Source: HXMU1420-13 sp965249965
Lineage (GTDB): Bacteria > Bacteroidota > Rhodothermia > Balneolales > Balneolaceae
Direction of reading: 5' to 3'
Assembly: GCA_965249965.1 (NCBI GenBank)
Contig: OZ252262.1
Coordinates: 1,674,001 to 1,738,000, forward strand
DNA length: 64,000 bases
Notes under the pieces: model-generated
Databases searched by the model: none
The model's input: only the letters and a program-made list of their open reading frames with translations
Told to the model about the DNA's origin: nothing
Translations under genes and position numbers: made by a program
Shown: positions 1 to 7,879 of the stretch, piece after piece
How the letters are laid out: each line of letters starts with the position of its first letter
Position numbering within the stretch: the stretch's first letter is position 1

Positions 1-36
1 GAAGGACTAAACCTTTAAAATATATATCTTCTAGGT

Positions 37-1065
37 ATGGACGAGCTAAAATTTTCAGTCATCGGTTTCGGTCGAATAGGGCAACGACACGCAAAAATTA
101 TTAATGAATTTGAGGGTATTAAGCTCAATTCGGTTACAGATGTTGAATCTTCTGAATTTGAAAATATCCCAAACCTTGGATTAAATGTAGAATCCTATCA
201 TTCAATAGATGAGTTTTTAGCTAATGATAATAATGTTACTGATGTTGTAAATATTGCAACCCCCAACGGTTACCATACCGATTATGCAATTAAATGTCTT
301 GAAGCAGGTTATCATGTAGTTATTGAAAAACCAATGGGGCTTCGAATAAAAGATTGTGAGGCCGTAATCAATGCTGAACGTACATCTGGTAAACAAGTTT
401 TTGTCGTTAAACAGAATAGATATAGTCCTCCATCTGTGTGGCTAAAAAAAGTAGTTTCCGAAAAAGTTATTGGGGATGTGTTAATGGTTCAGACAAACTG
501 TTACTGGAATAGAGACAGTAGATATTATGAGCCAAGTTTATGGAAAGGAACTTTGGATCAGGATGGAGGAGCTCTTTTTACTCAATTCAGTCATTTTATT
601 GACATCATGTTTTGGGTTTTTGGGGATATTCTAAATCCGAAAGCAATAGTTAAGAATTTTACTCATCCAGAATTGGGTGAATTTGATGATTCGGGTTTTG
701 CTCAATTCGAGTTCGTAAACGGTGGGATAGGTTCTATTAATTATTCTACTTCATGTTGGGATAAAAATATGGAAAGTAGCATAACCGTAGTTGGTACTAA
801 AGGAAGCCTGAAAGTTGGTGGCCAATACATGAATGAAATTGAATATTGTCATATCAAAGATTATGATAAACCAACGTTACCACCAACGAATCCACCAAAT
901 GATTACGGACCATATAAAGGTAGTGCTGCCAATCATCACTATATTATTGAAAATGTGTACAACACGCTGATTAAAGGTGAAAAACCAACGGCGACTTCGC
1001 TGGATGGTTTAAAGGTGGTTGGGATCATTGAAAAAATTTACCGATCAGCTGGATTTATCAGGTAG
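37..1065 (+). CDS. Gfo/Idh/MocA oxidoreductase, WbpB-like (UDP-GlcNAc-uronate 3-dehydrogenase)
   Basis: A 342-residue NAD(P)-dependent sugar oxidoreductase. The N-terminal Rossmann motif GFGRIGQRH is at residues 10-18 and the family signature EKP at 97-99, followed by a C-terminal sheet domain carrying the typical substrate-side segment around residues 176-195 (GGALFTQFSHFIDI). The WbpB/WlbA branch is inferred from context: the next conserved genes are an acetyltransferase and an aminotransferase matching WbpD and WbpE, which together convert UDP-GlcNAcA to its 3-acetamido derivative in the cytoplasm. The ATG start sits close to the window edge, and an in-frame stop lies upstream. Gene order is interrupted after this gene by a four-helix-bundle ORF. 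Oxidoreductase family is certain; the exact substrate is inferred. Confidence 0.85.
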   Translation: MDELKFSVIGFGRIGQRHAKIINEFEGIKLNSVTDVESSEFENIPNLGLNVESYHSIDEFLANDNNVTDVVNIATPNGYHTDYAIKCLEAGYHVVIEKPMGLRIKDCEAVINAERTSGKQVFVVKQNRYSPPSVWLKKVVSEKVIGDVLMVQTNCYWNRDSRYYEPSLWKGTLDQDGGALFTQFSHFIDIMFWVFGDILNPKAIVKNFTHPELGEFDDSGFAQFEFVNGGIGSINYSTSCWDKNMESSITVVGTKGSLKVGGQYMNEIEYCHIKDYDKPTLPPTNPPNDYGPYKGSAANHHYIIENVYNTLIKGEKPTATSLDGLKVVGIIEKIYRSAGFIR

Positions 1066-1071
1066 ACCGTT

Positions 1072-1553
1072 GACAGGGGACGGATGCCTTTTGGTTTTCA
1101 TTTTTAATGTAAGGAGTTGAATTTTTGATGGTCTTACTATGTAATTATTAATTATAAAGAAGATCCATGAAATACAAATTCGAAGATCTTGATGTATGGA
1201 AACTATCTGTTCAATTAAATGATAAAATATATTTTATAATTGATGAATTACCCGACATTGAAAATTTTAATTTAGCCTCACAATTAAGACGGACAGCAAC
1301 TTCAGTTAGTCTTAACATTGCAGAAGGTTCTACATCAAACTCGAATGCAGAACAAAGTCTATTTTTGACTTATAGTATTAGATCATTAATAGAAGTAATT
1401 GCTTGTTTAAGACTAATAGAACTTCGAAATTATATCAAGTCAGAAGATTTAATATTCTCATTAGAAACAAGTATAGATTCACTATTTATTAAACTTCAAG
1501 CATTCAAAAGAGCACTATCATAAAAGTTACACTTCGGTCTTCCGTCAACTGTC
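1072..1553. repeat. Imperfect inverted repeat flanking four-helix-bundle ORF
   Basis: CCGTCCCCTGTC (minus strand, 1083 to 1072) and CCGTCAACTGTC (plus strand, 1542-1553) match at 10 of 12 positions in inverted orientation and bracket the ORF. On its own a repeat this short could be chance; it gains weight because the second four-helix-bundle ORF at 5.7 kb also has inverted flanks. Confidence 0.3.
1167..1523 (+). CDS. Four-helix-bundle protein (S23/IVP family)
   Basis: A 118-residue all-helical protein of the family first seen in 23S rRNA intervening sequences. The diagnostic pattern is visible: an N-terminal F-x-D-L-x-V-W-K-x-S segment (residues 5-14), then SQLRRTATSVSLNIAEGS at about residues 38-55 and a C-terminal helix. 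ATG start with a purine-rich AAAGAAG upstream. It sits between WbpB-like and WbpD-like genes that normally adjoin, so it looks inserted. The flanks carry an imperfect inverted repeat (1072-1083 and 1542-1553). The molecular function of the family is unknown; RNA binding is often suspected but not shown here. Confidence 0.85.
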   Translation: MKYKFEDLDVWKLSVQLNDKIYFIIDELPDIENFNLASQLRRTATSVSLNIAEGSTSNSNAEQSLFLTYSIRSLIEVIACLRLIELRNYIKSEDLIFSLETSIDSLFIKLQAFKRALS

Positions 1554-1575
1554 ATTCGTCATCCATTAAATTGAT

Positions 1576-2151
1576 TTGAACACTTTCATTCACGATACCG
1601 CAATTGTTGAAAACCCAAAAAATATTGGACCGGATACTAAGATTTGGCATTGGGTTCATATTATGCCAGAAGCGGTGATAGGCGAGGGATGCATTCTAGG
1701 CCAAAATGTTTTTGTTGGTAATGATGTAATTCTAGGAAATAATGTGCGAGTTCAAAATAATGTATCGATTTATGACGCTGTAGTTCTGGAAGATGATGTT
1801 TTTTGCGGCCCAAGTATGGTATTTACAAATGTGATTAATCCACGCAGTGCAGTCGAAAGAAAACATGAGTACAAAAAAACGATTTTACGAAAAGGAGCTT
1901 CAATAGGAGCAAATGCAACGATAGTGTGCGGAAATGAAATTGGTGAATATGCTTTTATTGGTGCCGGAGCTGTCATCACTAAACCTGTTAATGCCTTTGC
2001 ATTAGTCGTTGGAAATCCCGGTAAACAAATAGGCTGGGTTTCAAGATCAGGAAATCGACTTAGATTCGATGATCAAGGGATTGGAACCTGTGAGGAAACT
2101 GGAGAGAAATATCAGCTTATTGATGGAAAAGTAAATATCATCAAAGAATGA
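1576..2151 (+). CDS. WbpD-like left-handed beta-helix N-acetyltransferase
   Basis: A 191-residue acyltransferase with hexapeptide-repeat (left-handed beta-helix) architecture; repeats such as IGEGCILGQNVFVGNDV (about residues 35-51) and VVLEDDVFCGP are visible. Length and the opening FIHDTAIVE match WbpD/WlbB, which acetylates the 3-amino group of UDP-GlcNAc3N-uronate using acetyl-CoA. The start is TTG at 1576 with no strong ribosome binding site. It overlaps the following aminotransferase by 4 bases (ATGA), indicating translational coupling. Function assignment rests on the family plus the WbpB/WbpE neighbours. Confidence 0.85.
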   Translation: MNTFIHDTAIVENPKNIGPDTKIWHWVHIMPEAVIGEGCILGQNVFVGNDVILGNNVRVQNNVSIYDAVVLEDDVFCGPSMVFTNVINPRSAVERKHEYKKTILRKGASIGANATIVCGNEIGEYAFIGAGAVITKPVNAFALVVGNPGKQIGWVSRSGNRLRFDDQGIGTCEETGEKYQLIDGKVNIIKE

Positions 2152-3389
2152 ACGTCCCATTACTTGATTTAAAAGCGCAGTATAACACCATTAAGTCTGA
2201 AATCGATGCAGCTGTGTCAGAAGTAATCGAATCGCAGTACTTTATCATGGGTCCGAATGTGCATTCTTTTGAGCAAAAAGTAGCGGATTATTGCAATACA
2301 AAGCATGCACTTGGTTGTGCATCAGGATCAGACGCTCTACTGCTAGCTTTAATGGCGTTAGAAATTGGCCCGGGTGATTATGTAATAACGACACCGTTTA
2401 CCTTTTTTGCTACAGCAGGTGCAATTTCAAGAGTTGGAGCTATACCAGTATTTGCAGATATAGATCCAATAACTTTTAATATAGATCCAATTGAGATAGA
2501 GGCAATACTTTTGAGGCGTCATAAGACGGTTCGCCGTTTAGGATTGGAGGTAGAAAAAATTAAAGCAATAATTCCTGTACATCTTTATGGACAGATGGCC
2601 AATATGCAGGATATTATGAAAGTAGCAAAAGAGTTTAATCTAGCGGTTATTGAAGATGCAGCGCAATCAATTGGGGCAAGTTTGCATGGAGTTAAAGCCG
2701 GAAATTATGGTGATTTTGGATGTTTCAGTTTTTTTCCAAGTAAAAACCTTGGCGCTTACGGCGATGCCGGATTGATTACTGTTAAAGATTCGGAACTTGC
2801 TGAAAAGATTGACATTCTACGATTACACGGGGCTAGACCAAAATACCATAACAAATATGTTGGGATGAACAGTCGACTTGATGCGATTCAGGCGGCGGTT
2901 TTAGAAGTAAAGCTAAAGTACCTTGATGAATGGTCAGATGCACGAAGAGAAAAGGCTTTGATTTATGACCAGCTATTCAACGACGCAGGCATTGTATCAG
3001 ATCTTCCTAACTGTTCAAATAATTGTAATGAACTAGGAATGGAAAATTGCGGACTACCGGGATCATCAATCGTATTGCCAACTGAAGTAGAAGGACGACC
3101 TGAAAATGGTGGGAAGCACATTTACCATCAATATACAATTAGAGTTCAAAACCGAAACAGTGTAATGGAAGCATTGAAAAAAACAGGGATTGGTTCCGCG
3201 GTATATTATCCGGTTCCAATGCATGTACAAGAATGCTATTCGGATTTAGGTTATTCGGATTATGATTTCCCCCATGCAGTATGTGCAGCGAATCAGGCGT
3301 TGTCACTTCCTATTTATCCGGAAATTACCTTTGATCAGCAAAAGTATGTTGTGGAACAATTAACCGATATCATTCATGGATCTACTTAA
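2148..3389 (+). CDS. DegT/DnrJ/EryC1 aminotransferase, WbpE-like, with two insertions
   Basis: PLP-dependent sugar aminotransferase. The PLP lysine is K199 in FFPSKNLGAYGDAG and the ring-stacking Asp region is VIEDAAQSIGA (about 168-177). With its neighbours it would transaminate UDP-3-keto-GlcNAcA. It is 413 residues, longer than the usual 360-380 of WbpE proteins. The excess is in two places: a basic stretch around residues 122-137 (LLRRHKTVRRLGLEVEKI) just before IKAIIPVHLYG, and an Asn/Cys-rich stretch around residues 288-320 in the small domain before the conserved HIYHQYTIR. Both are in frame and leave the core intact. Its 3' end overlaps the exosortase gene by 14 bases. Confidence 0.88.
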   Translation: MNVPLLDLKAQYNTIKSEIDAAVSEVIESQYFIMGPNVHSFEQKVADYCNTKHALGCASGSDALLLALMALEIGPGDYVITTPFTFFATAGAISRVGAIPVFADIDPITFNIDPIEIEAILLRRHKTVRRLGLEVEKIKAIIPVHLYGQMANMQDIMKVAKEFNLAVIEDAAQSIGASLHGVKAGNYGDFGCFSFFPSKNLGAYGDAGLITVKDSELAEKIDILRLHGARPKYHNKYVGMNSRLDAIQAAVLEVKLKYLDEWSDARREKALIYDQLFNDAGIVSDLPNCSNNCNELGMENCGLPGSSIVLPTEVEGRPENGGKHIYHQYTIRVQNRNSVMEALKKTGIGSAVYYPVPMHVQECYSDLGYSDYDFPHAVCAANQALSLPIYPEITFDQQKYVVEQLTDIIHGST

Positions 3390-3906
3390 ATCACCTATTA
3401 CCCAATTTATTGCAAAAGCTCTTGGGATATTTGTGATATGGTACATTGTGTACGAATTATGGCTACTACCGAAGGGAGACCTTGATAAATGGCTATCCTT
3501 AAATATAGTAGCAGTAAGTAGTGGCATTGTAAATGTATTTGGATATGATACCTGGACAATGCACCGAATAATTGGCATTGGTGAAAATTCGGGTATTCAA
3601 TTGGTAGATGGGTGTACCGGAATTTCTGCTATTGGGTTATTTCTAGGATTCATACTCGCATATCCAGGGGATTGGCAAAAAAGAGTCAGCTTTTCATTAT
3701 TAGGAATCGGAGTAATTTATCTCGTAAACATCTTCAGAATTGTAGTTTTGGTTATTACCCAGGAAGAGTGGATTGAGTTTTTTGATTTCACTCATGATTA
3801 TTCTACAACAACAATTTTCTACATAGTGATTTTTGTGATGTGGATGATATGGGTGAATCTTAGTGATGCCAGTTTTGATGCCAAAAAATCTGTCGCGAAT
3901 GCCTAA
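3376..3906 (+). CDS. Exosortase/archaeosortase-family membrane protein
   Basis: A 176-residue integral membrane protein with about five predicted membrane segments. The three catalytic residues of exosortases are all in place: Cys80 in VDGCTGISAIG, Arg121 in NIFRIVVL and His140 in FTHDYS. Exosortases are thought to cleave PEP-CTERM-like sorting tails and anchor proteins to surface material; they are usually encoded in exopolysaccharide loci, which fits the WbpBDE-like genes just upstream. At this size it is a minimal, single-domain form like XrtF-type proteins. I cannot tell the subtype, and no protein with a recognisable sorting tail is encoded in this window. Confidence 0.8.
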   Translation: MDLLKSPITQFIAKALGIFVIWYIVYELWLLPKGDLDKWLSLNIVAVSSGIVNVFGYDTWTMHRIIGIGENSGIQLVDGCTGISAIGLFLGFILAYPGDWQKRVSFSLLGIGVIYLVNIFRIVVLVITQEEWIEFFDFTHDYSTTTIFYIVIFVMWMIWVNLSDASFDAKKSVANA

Positions 3907-4390
3907 GATTTTAACAAAAATCGGGTTAGTTCTTGTAATAATCATTGGATATTTTTTTGGAATAAGAGAGCTGAGGCAAGAAATTCATAGTATCTATTTA
4001 GGTACAATTCTACCTGCCGAATACGGTGCGATTAATTCAGATCTTAGTTTTTACTCTCAATCGTCTGTTTCATTTACGTTTTGTGAAGATTGTTCTGAAT
4101 ACGGAAAAGGTTGGCAATTTCGGATTCCTTTTGATTCCTATTGGTTATTTAGCATGATAACCTTGGTTTTGATAAGTGCAGATAAGCAATCTTATCTAAA
4201 TTTAGCCTACATTCATTTATCTGCTGGAATTTTGACCCTCTGTCTGGTATTAATAGGAATACAAGGTATCAATGTACTAATGATGACCACAGATTTTATT
4301 AGTCGATATGGAATTCCATTGGCATCATTTGGCTATGTAGCTTTTGTGTACGGAAATTCAAAGAAAAATGGCTCGGATGGCGAATCATAA
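3899..4390 (+). CDS. Small multi-pass membrane protein next to exosortase
   Basis: An unrecognised protein of about 163 residues with an N-terminal membrane helix (ILTKIGLVLVIIIGYFFG), a polar loop of about 80 residues with a CEDC pair, then about three more hydrophobic segments. Several in-frame starts exist between 3863 and 3899; ATG 3899 is chosen because it leaves only an 8-base overlap with the exosortase stop. The tight overlap suggests a partner or associated protein of the exosortase, similar in layout to other exosortase-associated small membrane proteins, but this is inference from position alone. Confidence 0.6.
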   Translation: MPKILTKIGLVLVIIIGYFFGIRELRQEIHSIYLGTILPAEYGAINSDLSFYSQSSVSFTFCEDCSEYGKGWQFRIPFDSYWLFSMITLVLISADKQSYLNLAYIHLSAGILTLCLVLIGIQGINVLMMTTDFISRYGIPLASFGYVAFVYGNSKKNGSDGES

Positions 4391-5636
4391 TCAAATCCAG
4401 AATCTTGTAATTTCAAAAATTCAAACTCCAACTTCTATTAATATAGATGGAGATCCATTAAGTAATAATGTTTGGATTTTAGGAGCAGGTAAAGCTTCCG
4501 TAGCTATGGCCGCTGAGCTTTATGAAGAACTTCCTCATCCCCCAAAAGATGGAATTATTATTTCACCTACCGAAGATTACCTTGATAATATCCAAATATT
4601 TAAAGGAACGCATCCATATCCATCGGCAGAAAATATTGCTGCTTCTTATGAGTTCTTAGATTTAGCAAAAAAAATTCCAACAGGCGATACTGTTTACTTT
4701 TGTTTGTCTGGTGGGGCGTCATCCTTATTAACAATACCACCATTTGGTATTGAAGTAGAAGAATTGATTGATACTAATCGCTTATTGCTAGAATCTGGAG
4801 CAAATATCCAAGAGATTAATACGGTTCGAAAGCATATATGCGAATTAAAAGGTGGAAAATTAGCAGCTGCTTTTTCACATACACGGCTAATTACACTAGT
4901 TAATTCGGATGTGCCGGGGAATGACTTGTCAACTATCGGGAGTGGACCGACCATAGGTGATCCTACTACTTTTCAAGAGGCAAAGGATATTTTAAGGTCA
5001 TTCGATTTATGGGAGAAAATTCCGATTTCCGTTCAAACACATATCCAATTAGGTGTAGAAGGGGTTATATCAGAAAACCCAAAGCCGGATTCGAGTATTT
5101 TCAAAAATCATTCAAATAAACTTTGTCACTCAGCGGAGAATTTGGTGGCAAGTTTATCAACAGAAATATCAAAACAAGGATTTGATACCTGGGTTTCCCC
5201 AGAAGCCTATTCAGGTGATGTTCGCGCAGTGGCCAAAGAAATCTCATCTTATGCAATTTCTGTTCTCAGTAAAAATTTCCCTGTTAATAAACCTGCAGCT
5301 ATGATCTTCTACGGCGAGAGTTACGTGACAGTGAAGGGAAATGGACTTGGTGGCAGAAATCAGGAATTGGCTTTAATCTGTGCAATTTCCTTAGAAGGAC
5401 AGCATGATGTTACACTAATAAGTTTAGGTACAGATGGCGTTGACGGACCAACGGATGCTGCTGGTGCCGTAATTAATTCATTTACTACGCTTCAGGCAAG
5501 AAAAAAGAAGATTTCACCCGAAGAATTTGTAGTGAATAATGATTCTTATCACTTCCATGAACAAATGGGTACTTTGATTAAGACAGGCCCTACAGGAAAT
5601 AACCTTATGGATTTACAAATTCTGATCGTTGAGTAG
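4368..5636 (+). CDS. Glycerate 2-kinase family (DUF4147/MOFRL)
   Basis: About 422 residues. The N-terminal DUF4147 domain has the GAGKAS motif (VWILGAGKASVAMA), the LSGGASSLL loop and the VRKHICELKGGKLA segment; the C-terminal MOFRL domain has the signature GTDGVDGPTDAAGA. Family members phosphorylate D-glycerate, usually at O2, feeding glycolysis in the cytoplasm. The ATG at 4368 is preferred (AAAGAAAA upstream); it overlaps the previous gene by 23 bases, and a second ATG at 4377 is also possible. Substrate could be another hydroxy acid, since no other glycerate-pathway gene is adjacent. Confidence 0.85.
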   Translation: MARMANHNQIQNLVISKIQTPTSINIDGDPLSNNVWILGAGKASVAMAAELYEELPHPPKDGIIISPTEDYLDNIQIFKGTHPYPSAENIAASYEFLDLAKKIPTGDTVYFCLSGGASSLLTIPPFGIEVEELIDTNRLLLESGANIQEINTVRKHICELKGGKLAAAFSHTRLITLVNSDVPGNDLSTIGSGPTIGDPTTFQEAKDILRSFDLWEKIPISVQTHIQLGVEGVISENPKPDSSIFKNHSNKLCHSAENLVASLSTEISKQGFDTWVSPEAYSGDVRAVAKEISSYAISVLSKNFPVNKPAAMIFYGESYVTVKGNGLGGRNQELALICAISLEGQHDVTLISLGTDGVDGPTDAAGAVINSFTTLQARKKKISPEEFVVNNDSYHFHEQMGTLIKTGPTGNNLMDLQILIVE

Positions 5637-5675
5637 TTGAGGGGGAATTAGTGCATAACTATATTTCACACAAAA

Positions 5676-6109
5676 CTAGTTCCTAGTTGCTTGATGCTAG
5701 TATTCCTTATAAAATAGTCTGCGTGAAGAGTTATCGTGATTTAGAGATCTATCAAAAAGCTTATGAATTGGCAATTCAGGTTCATGAAATGAGTTTGAAG
5801 CTGCCTAGTTATGAACTATATGAACAAGGTAGCCAAATACGAAGGGCAAGTAAGAGTATTAAAGACAATATTGTTGAAGGTTATGGTCGCAGAAGATACA
5901 AACAAGACTTTATTAGGTTCTTAATTTATGCTCAGAGTTCTTGTGATGAAACAATAAGTCAATTAAATATGATTAATGACATCCATTTTACAAACGGTCA
6001 GTTCAACGATTTGCTGAATGAATATGACCAGTTAGGGAAGAGAATAAATACTTTTATTCAGTATGTTGAAAAAAATTGGAATAACCTGCGACAAGAAACC
6101 AGTAACTAG
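5676..6109 (+). mobile_element. Candidate IVS-like element: four-helix-bundle ORF with inverted-repeat ends
   Basis: The left arm at 5676-5693 (CTAGTTCCTAGTTGCTTG) matches the reverse complement of 6092-6109 at 15 of 18 positions, and the right arm ends exactly on the TAG stop of the enclosed ORF. The ends could pair into a terminal stem, as the ends of 23S rRNA intervening sequences do. No target duplication is evident. The element sits between a metabolic kinase gene and a BatA-like gene. Calling it mobile is inference. Confidence 0.4.
5723..6109 (+). CDS. Four-helix-bundle protein (S23/IVP family), second copy
   Basis: About 128 residues from the GTG at 5723, giving the normal family opening KSYRDLEIYQKAYELAIQVHEM; the reading frame continues upstream to a TTG at 5687, which would add 12 residues that family members lack. 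The conserved core is QIRRASKSIKDNIVEGYGRR followed by FIRFLIYAQSSCDETISQL. It is a different branch from the copy at 1.17 kb (which has SLNIAEGS). The stop codon lies within the right arm of a flanking inverted repeat, and the BatA-like gene starts 3 bases later. Function is unknown. Confidence 0.8.
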   Translation: MKSYRDLEIYQKAYELAIQVHEMSLKLPSYELYEQGSQIRRASKSIKDNIVEGYGRRRYKQDFIRFLIYAQSSCDETISQLNMINDIHFTNGQFNDLLNEYDQLGKRINTFIQYVEKNWNNLRQETSN

Positions 6110-6112
6110 ACC

Positions 6113-7129
6113 ATGATCTGGCAAGACGCTTCTTATTTATGGTTTTTACTAGTTATCCCCATATTAGTCTTACTTGTATGGTGGAGAGGGAAAAGCCTTA
6201 AGCAAATACAAGAAAAGTATTTCGATAGTGGATTATTCAATTCACTAAGAATCGGTTTTTGGGAGTTTGGAAGCATCGTTAAAACTACACTAATGATTGC
6301 CGGTTTTGTGTTTGTGATAATATCACTGGCCGGACCAAAAGTGGGAACAGAGGTAAGAGAGGTTAAACGCCGTGGAGTTGATATGCTTATTGCTCTGGAT
6401 CTTTCGGCAAGTATGAATGCGGAAGACGTTCGACCCAGTAGATTAGATAAAGCAAAATTTGAAATTCGCAGACTAATTGATCGTTTAAAAGGAGATCGCG
6501 TTGGATTGGTTGTATTCACAGGTGAGGCTTATTTACAAAGTCCTATGACCTTAGATTACTCTGCTTTGCTTCTTTTTCTAGAGATTGTAGATACTGATCA
6601 AATGCCGAGTTCAGCCACTGATTTTAAATCCGCCATGGAAACATCACTTGCTGCTTTCGAGTCGCTAGAAGAATCGTCCGTAGAAGCAGCAAACGTATTA
6701 CTAATTATTTCTGATGGCGAAGATCACGGCCAATCGTACAATGAGGCATTAGAGCGATTAATAGATTCGAACATCTCAATATATACGTTAGGAATTGGAA
6801 CTCAGGAAGGAACTACAATTCCATTATATGAAGAAGAAACAGGTCAATTAATTGGTTATAAAAGAGACAATGATGGTCGTGTAGTCACAACAAGCCTACA
6901 ATCAAATACTTTACGCGATATCGCATCCACTGGTGGTGGTAATTACTACTCAATTGAACGGGGTAATGATGGTATAGACGCCTTTTTAGCCCGGGTTGAT
7001 GAATTGGAAAAGGGAGAATTCAGCAGTCAGGAATACGCTGATTTCAAAAATCAATATCAATGGTTGGCAGCGATTGCCTTATTATGCTTTATAACAGCAA
7101 TTTTCTTCCCGAATTATAAAGGCAAATAA
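6113..7129 (+). CDS. BatA-like VWA-domain membrane protein
   Basis: A 338-residue protein with two N-terminal membrane helices (about 8-24 and 56-74), a von Willebrand factor A domain with an intact MIDAS motif DLSAS (96-100) and later the acidic ISDGEDHG loop, and a C-terminal membrane helix near residue 320. This is the layout of the BatA/BatB proteins of aerotolerance clusters, which bind partners on the cell surface side of the inner membrane through a divalent metal. The usual companions (MoxR ATPase, DUF58, BatD) are not nearby, so it is either a stand-alone BatA homologue or a split-off member. Confidence 0.85.
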   Translation: MIWQDASYLWFLLVIPILVLLVWWRGKSLKQIQEKYFDSGLFNSLRIGFWEFGSIVKTTLMIAGFVFVIISLAGPKVGTEVREVKRRGVDMLIALDLSASMNAEDVRPSRLDKAKFEIRRLIDRLKGDRVGLVVFTGEAYLQSPMTLDYSALLLFLEIVDTDQMPSSATDFKSAMETSLAAFESLEESSVEAANVLLIISDGEDHGQSYNEALERLIDSNISIYTLGIGTQEGTTIPLYEEETGQLIGYKRDNDGRVVTTSLQSNTLRDIASTGGGNYYSIERGNDGIDAFLARVDELEKGEFSSQEYADFKNQYQWLAAIALLCFITAIFFPNYKGK

Positions 7130-7132
7130 TTT

Positions 7133-7879
7133 ATGATTAAACTATTTATTACAGATTTAGATGGCTGTATAACCGATCCGTTTATAACGCCCAATTGGAA
7201 GGCTTTTTCAATGGTTCGCCAGATGAACCTTAATAGTCACTTTGATGATAACATCCCACCTTTAACTATTTGCACCGGAAGACCGATGCCATATGCTGAA
7301 GCAATGGCTCAGATTATAGGGATCAGATTGCCTTTTTTATTTGAAAGTGGGGGAGGCATGTATGATGTAAAGGAAAACAGGCTTACCTGGAACCCGGCAT
7401 TGACAGAAGAAAGAGAACAGGAAGTTGTAGAGATTAAAGCATGGGCTAAAGAGCATATTATCAGTAAATTTCCATCTTGTATTCCGGAGTTTGCAAAATT
7501 CACTGATATCGGAATCATCAACCCAAACTCGAGCATTATTTATGAAATCCGTGATTTGAGTGAGGAATTTATCTCCGAAAATTATCCACATTTTGAAGTC
7601 CATTTTACTGAAGTATCCGTCAATATTATTCTAAAGAAGGCGAATAAAGGTGAAGGAATTAAAATGATCACCGACCATTTAGGCTTCGATTTATCCGAAG
7701 TTGCCTATATTGGAGATTCCAGTGGCGATATCCCGGGTTTGGAAATTGTAAAACTACCTTTTGCACCGGCAAATGCTGCCGAGCCAGTAAAAGAAGTGGC
7801 GAAGGTTTTAACAGGTAAATCAACGAACGGTGTACTTGAAGCCTATCACTCAATAATTGAATACAATATTCACTATTGA
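7133..7879 (+). CDS. HAD-superfamily phosphatase (Cof/IIB type)
   Basis: A 248-residue hydrolase. Motif I is DLDGC (Asp8 nucleophile, Asp10), motif II is the ICTGR segment near 46-50, and motif IV is GDSSGD (194-199). The large cap between about 80 and 165 marks subclass II, like archaeal phosphoglycolate and sucrose-phosphate phosphatases. It starts 3 bases after the BatA-like gene and is probably cotranscribed. The phosphoester substrate cannot be deduced. Its 3' end overlaps the convergent DUF4175 gene by 7 bases. Confidence 0.82.
   Translation: MIKLFITDLDGCITDPFITPNWKAFSMVRQMNLNSHFDDNIPPLTICTGRPMPYAEAMAQIIGIRLPFLFESGGGMYDVKENRLTWNPALTEEREQEVVEIKAWAKEHIISKFPSCIPEFAKFTDIGIINPNSSIIYEIRDLSEEFISENYPHFEVHFTEVSVNIILKKANKGEGIKMITDHLGFDLSEVAYIGDSSGDIPGLEIVKLPFAPANAAEPVKEVAKVLTGKSTNGVLEAYHSIIEYNIHY

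Noticed and set aside
1..36. Possible end of an upstream gene
   Set aside because: Stops occur in more than one frame within the first 20 bases, so no reading frame can be chosen.
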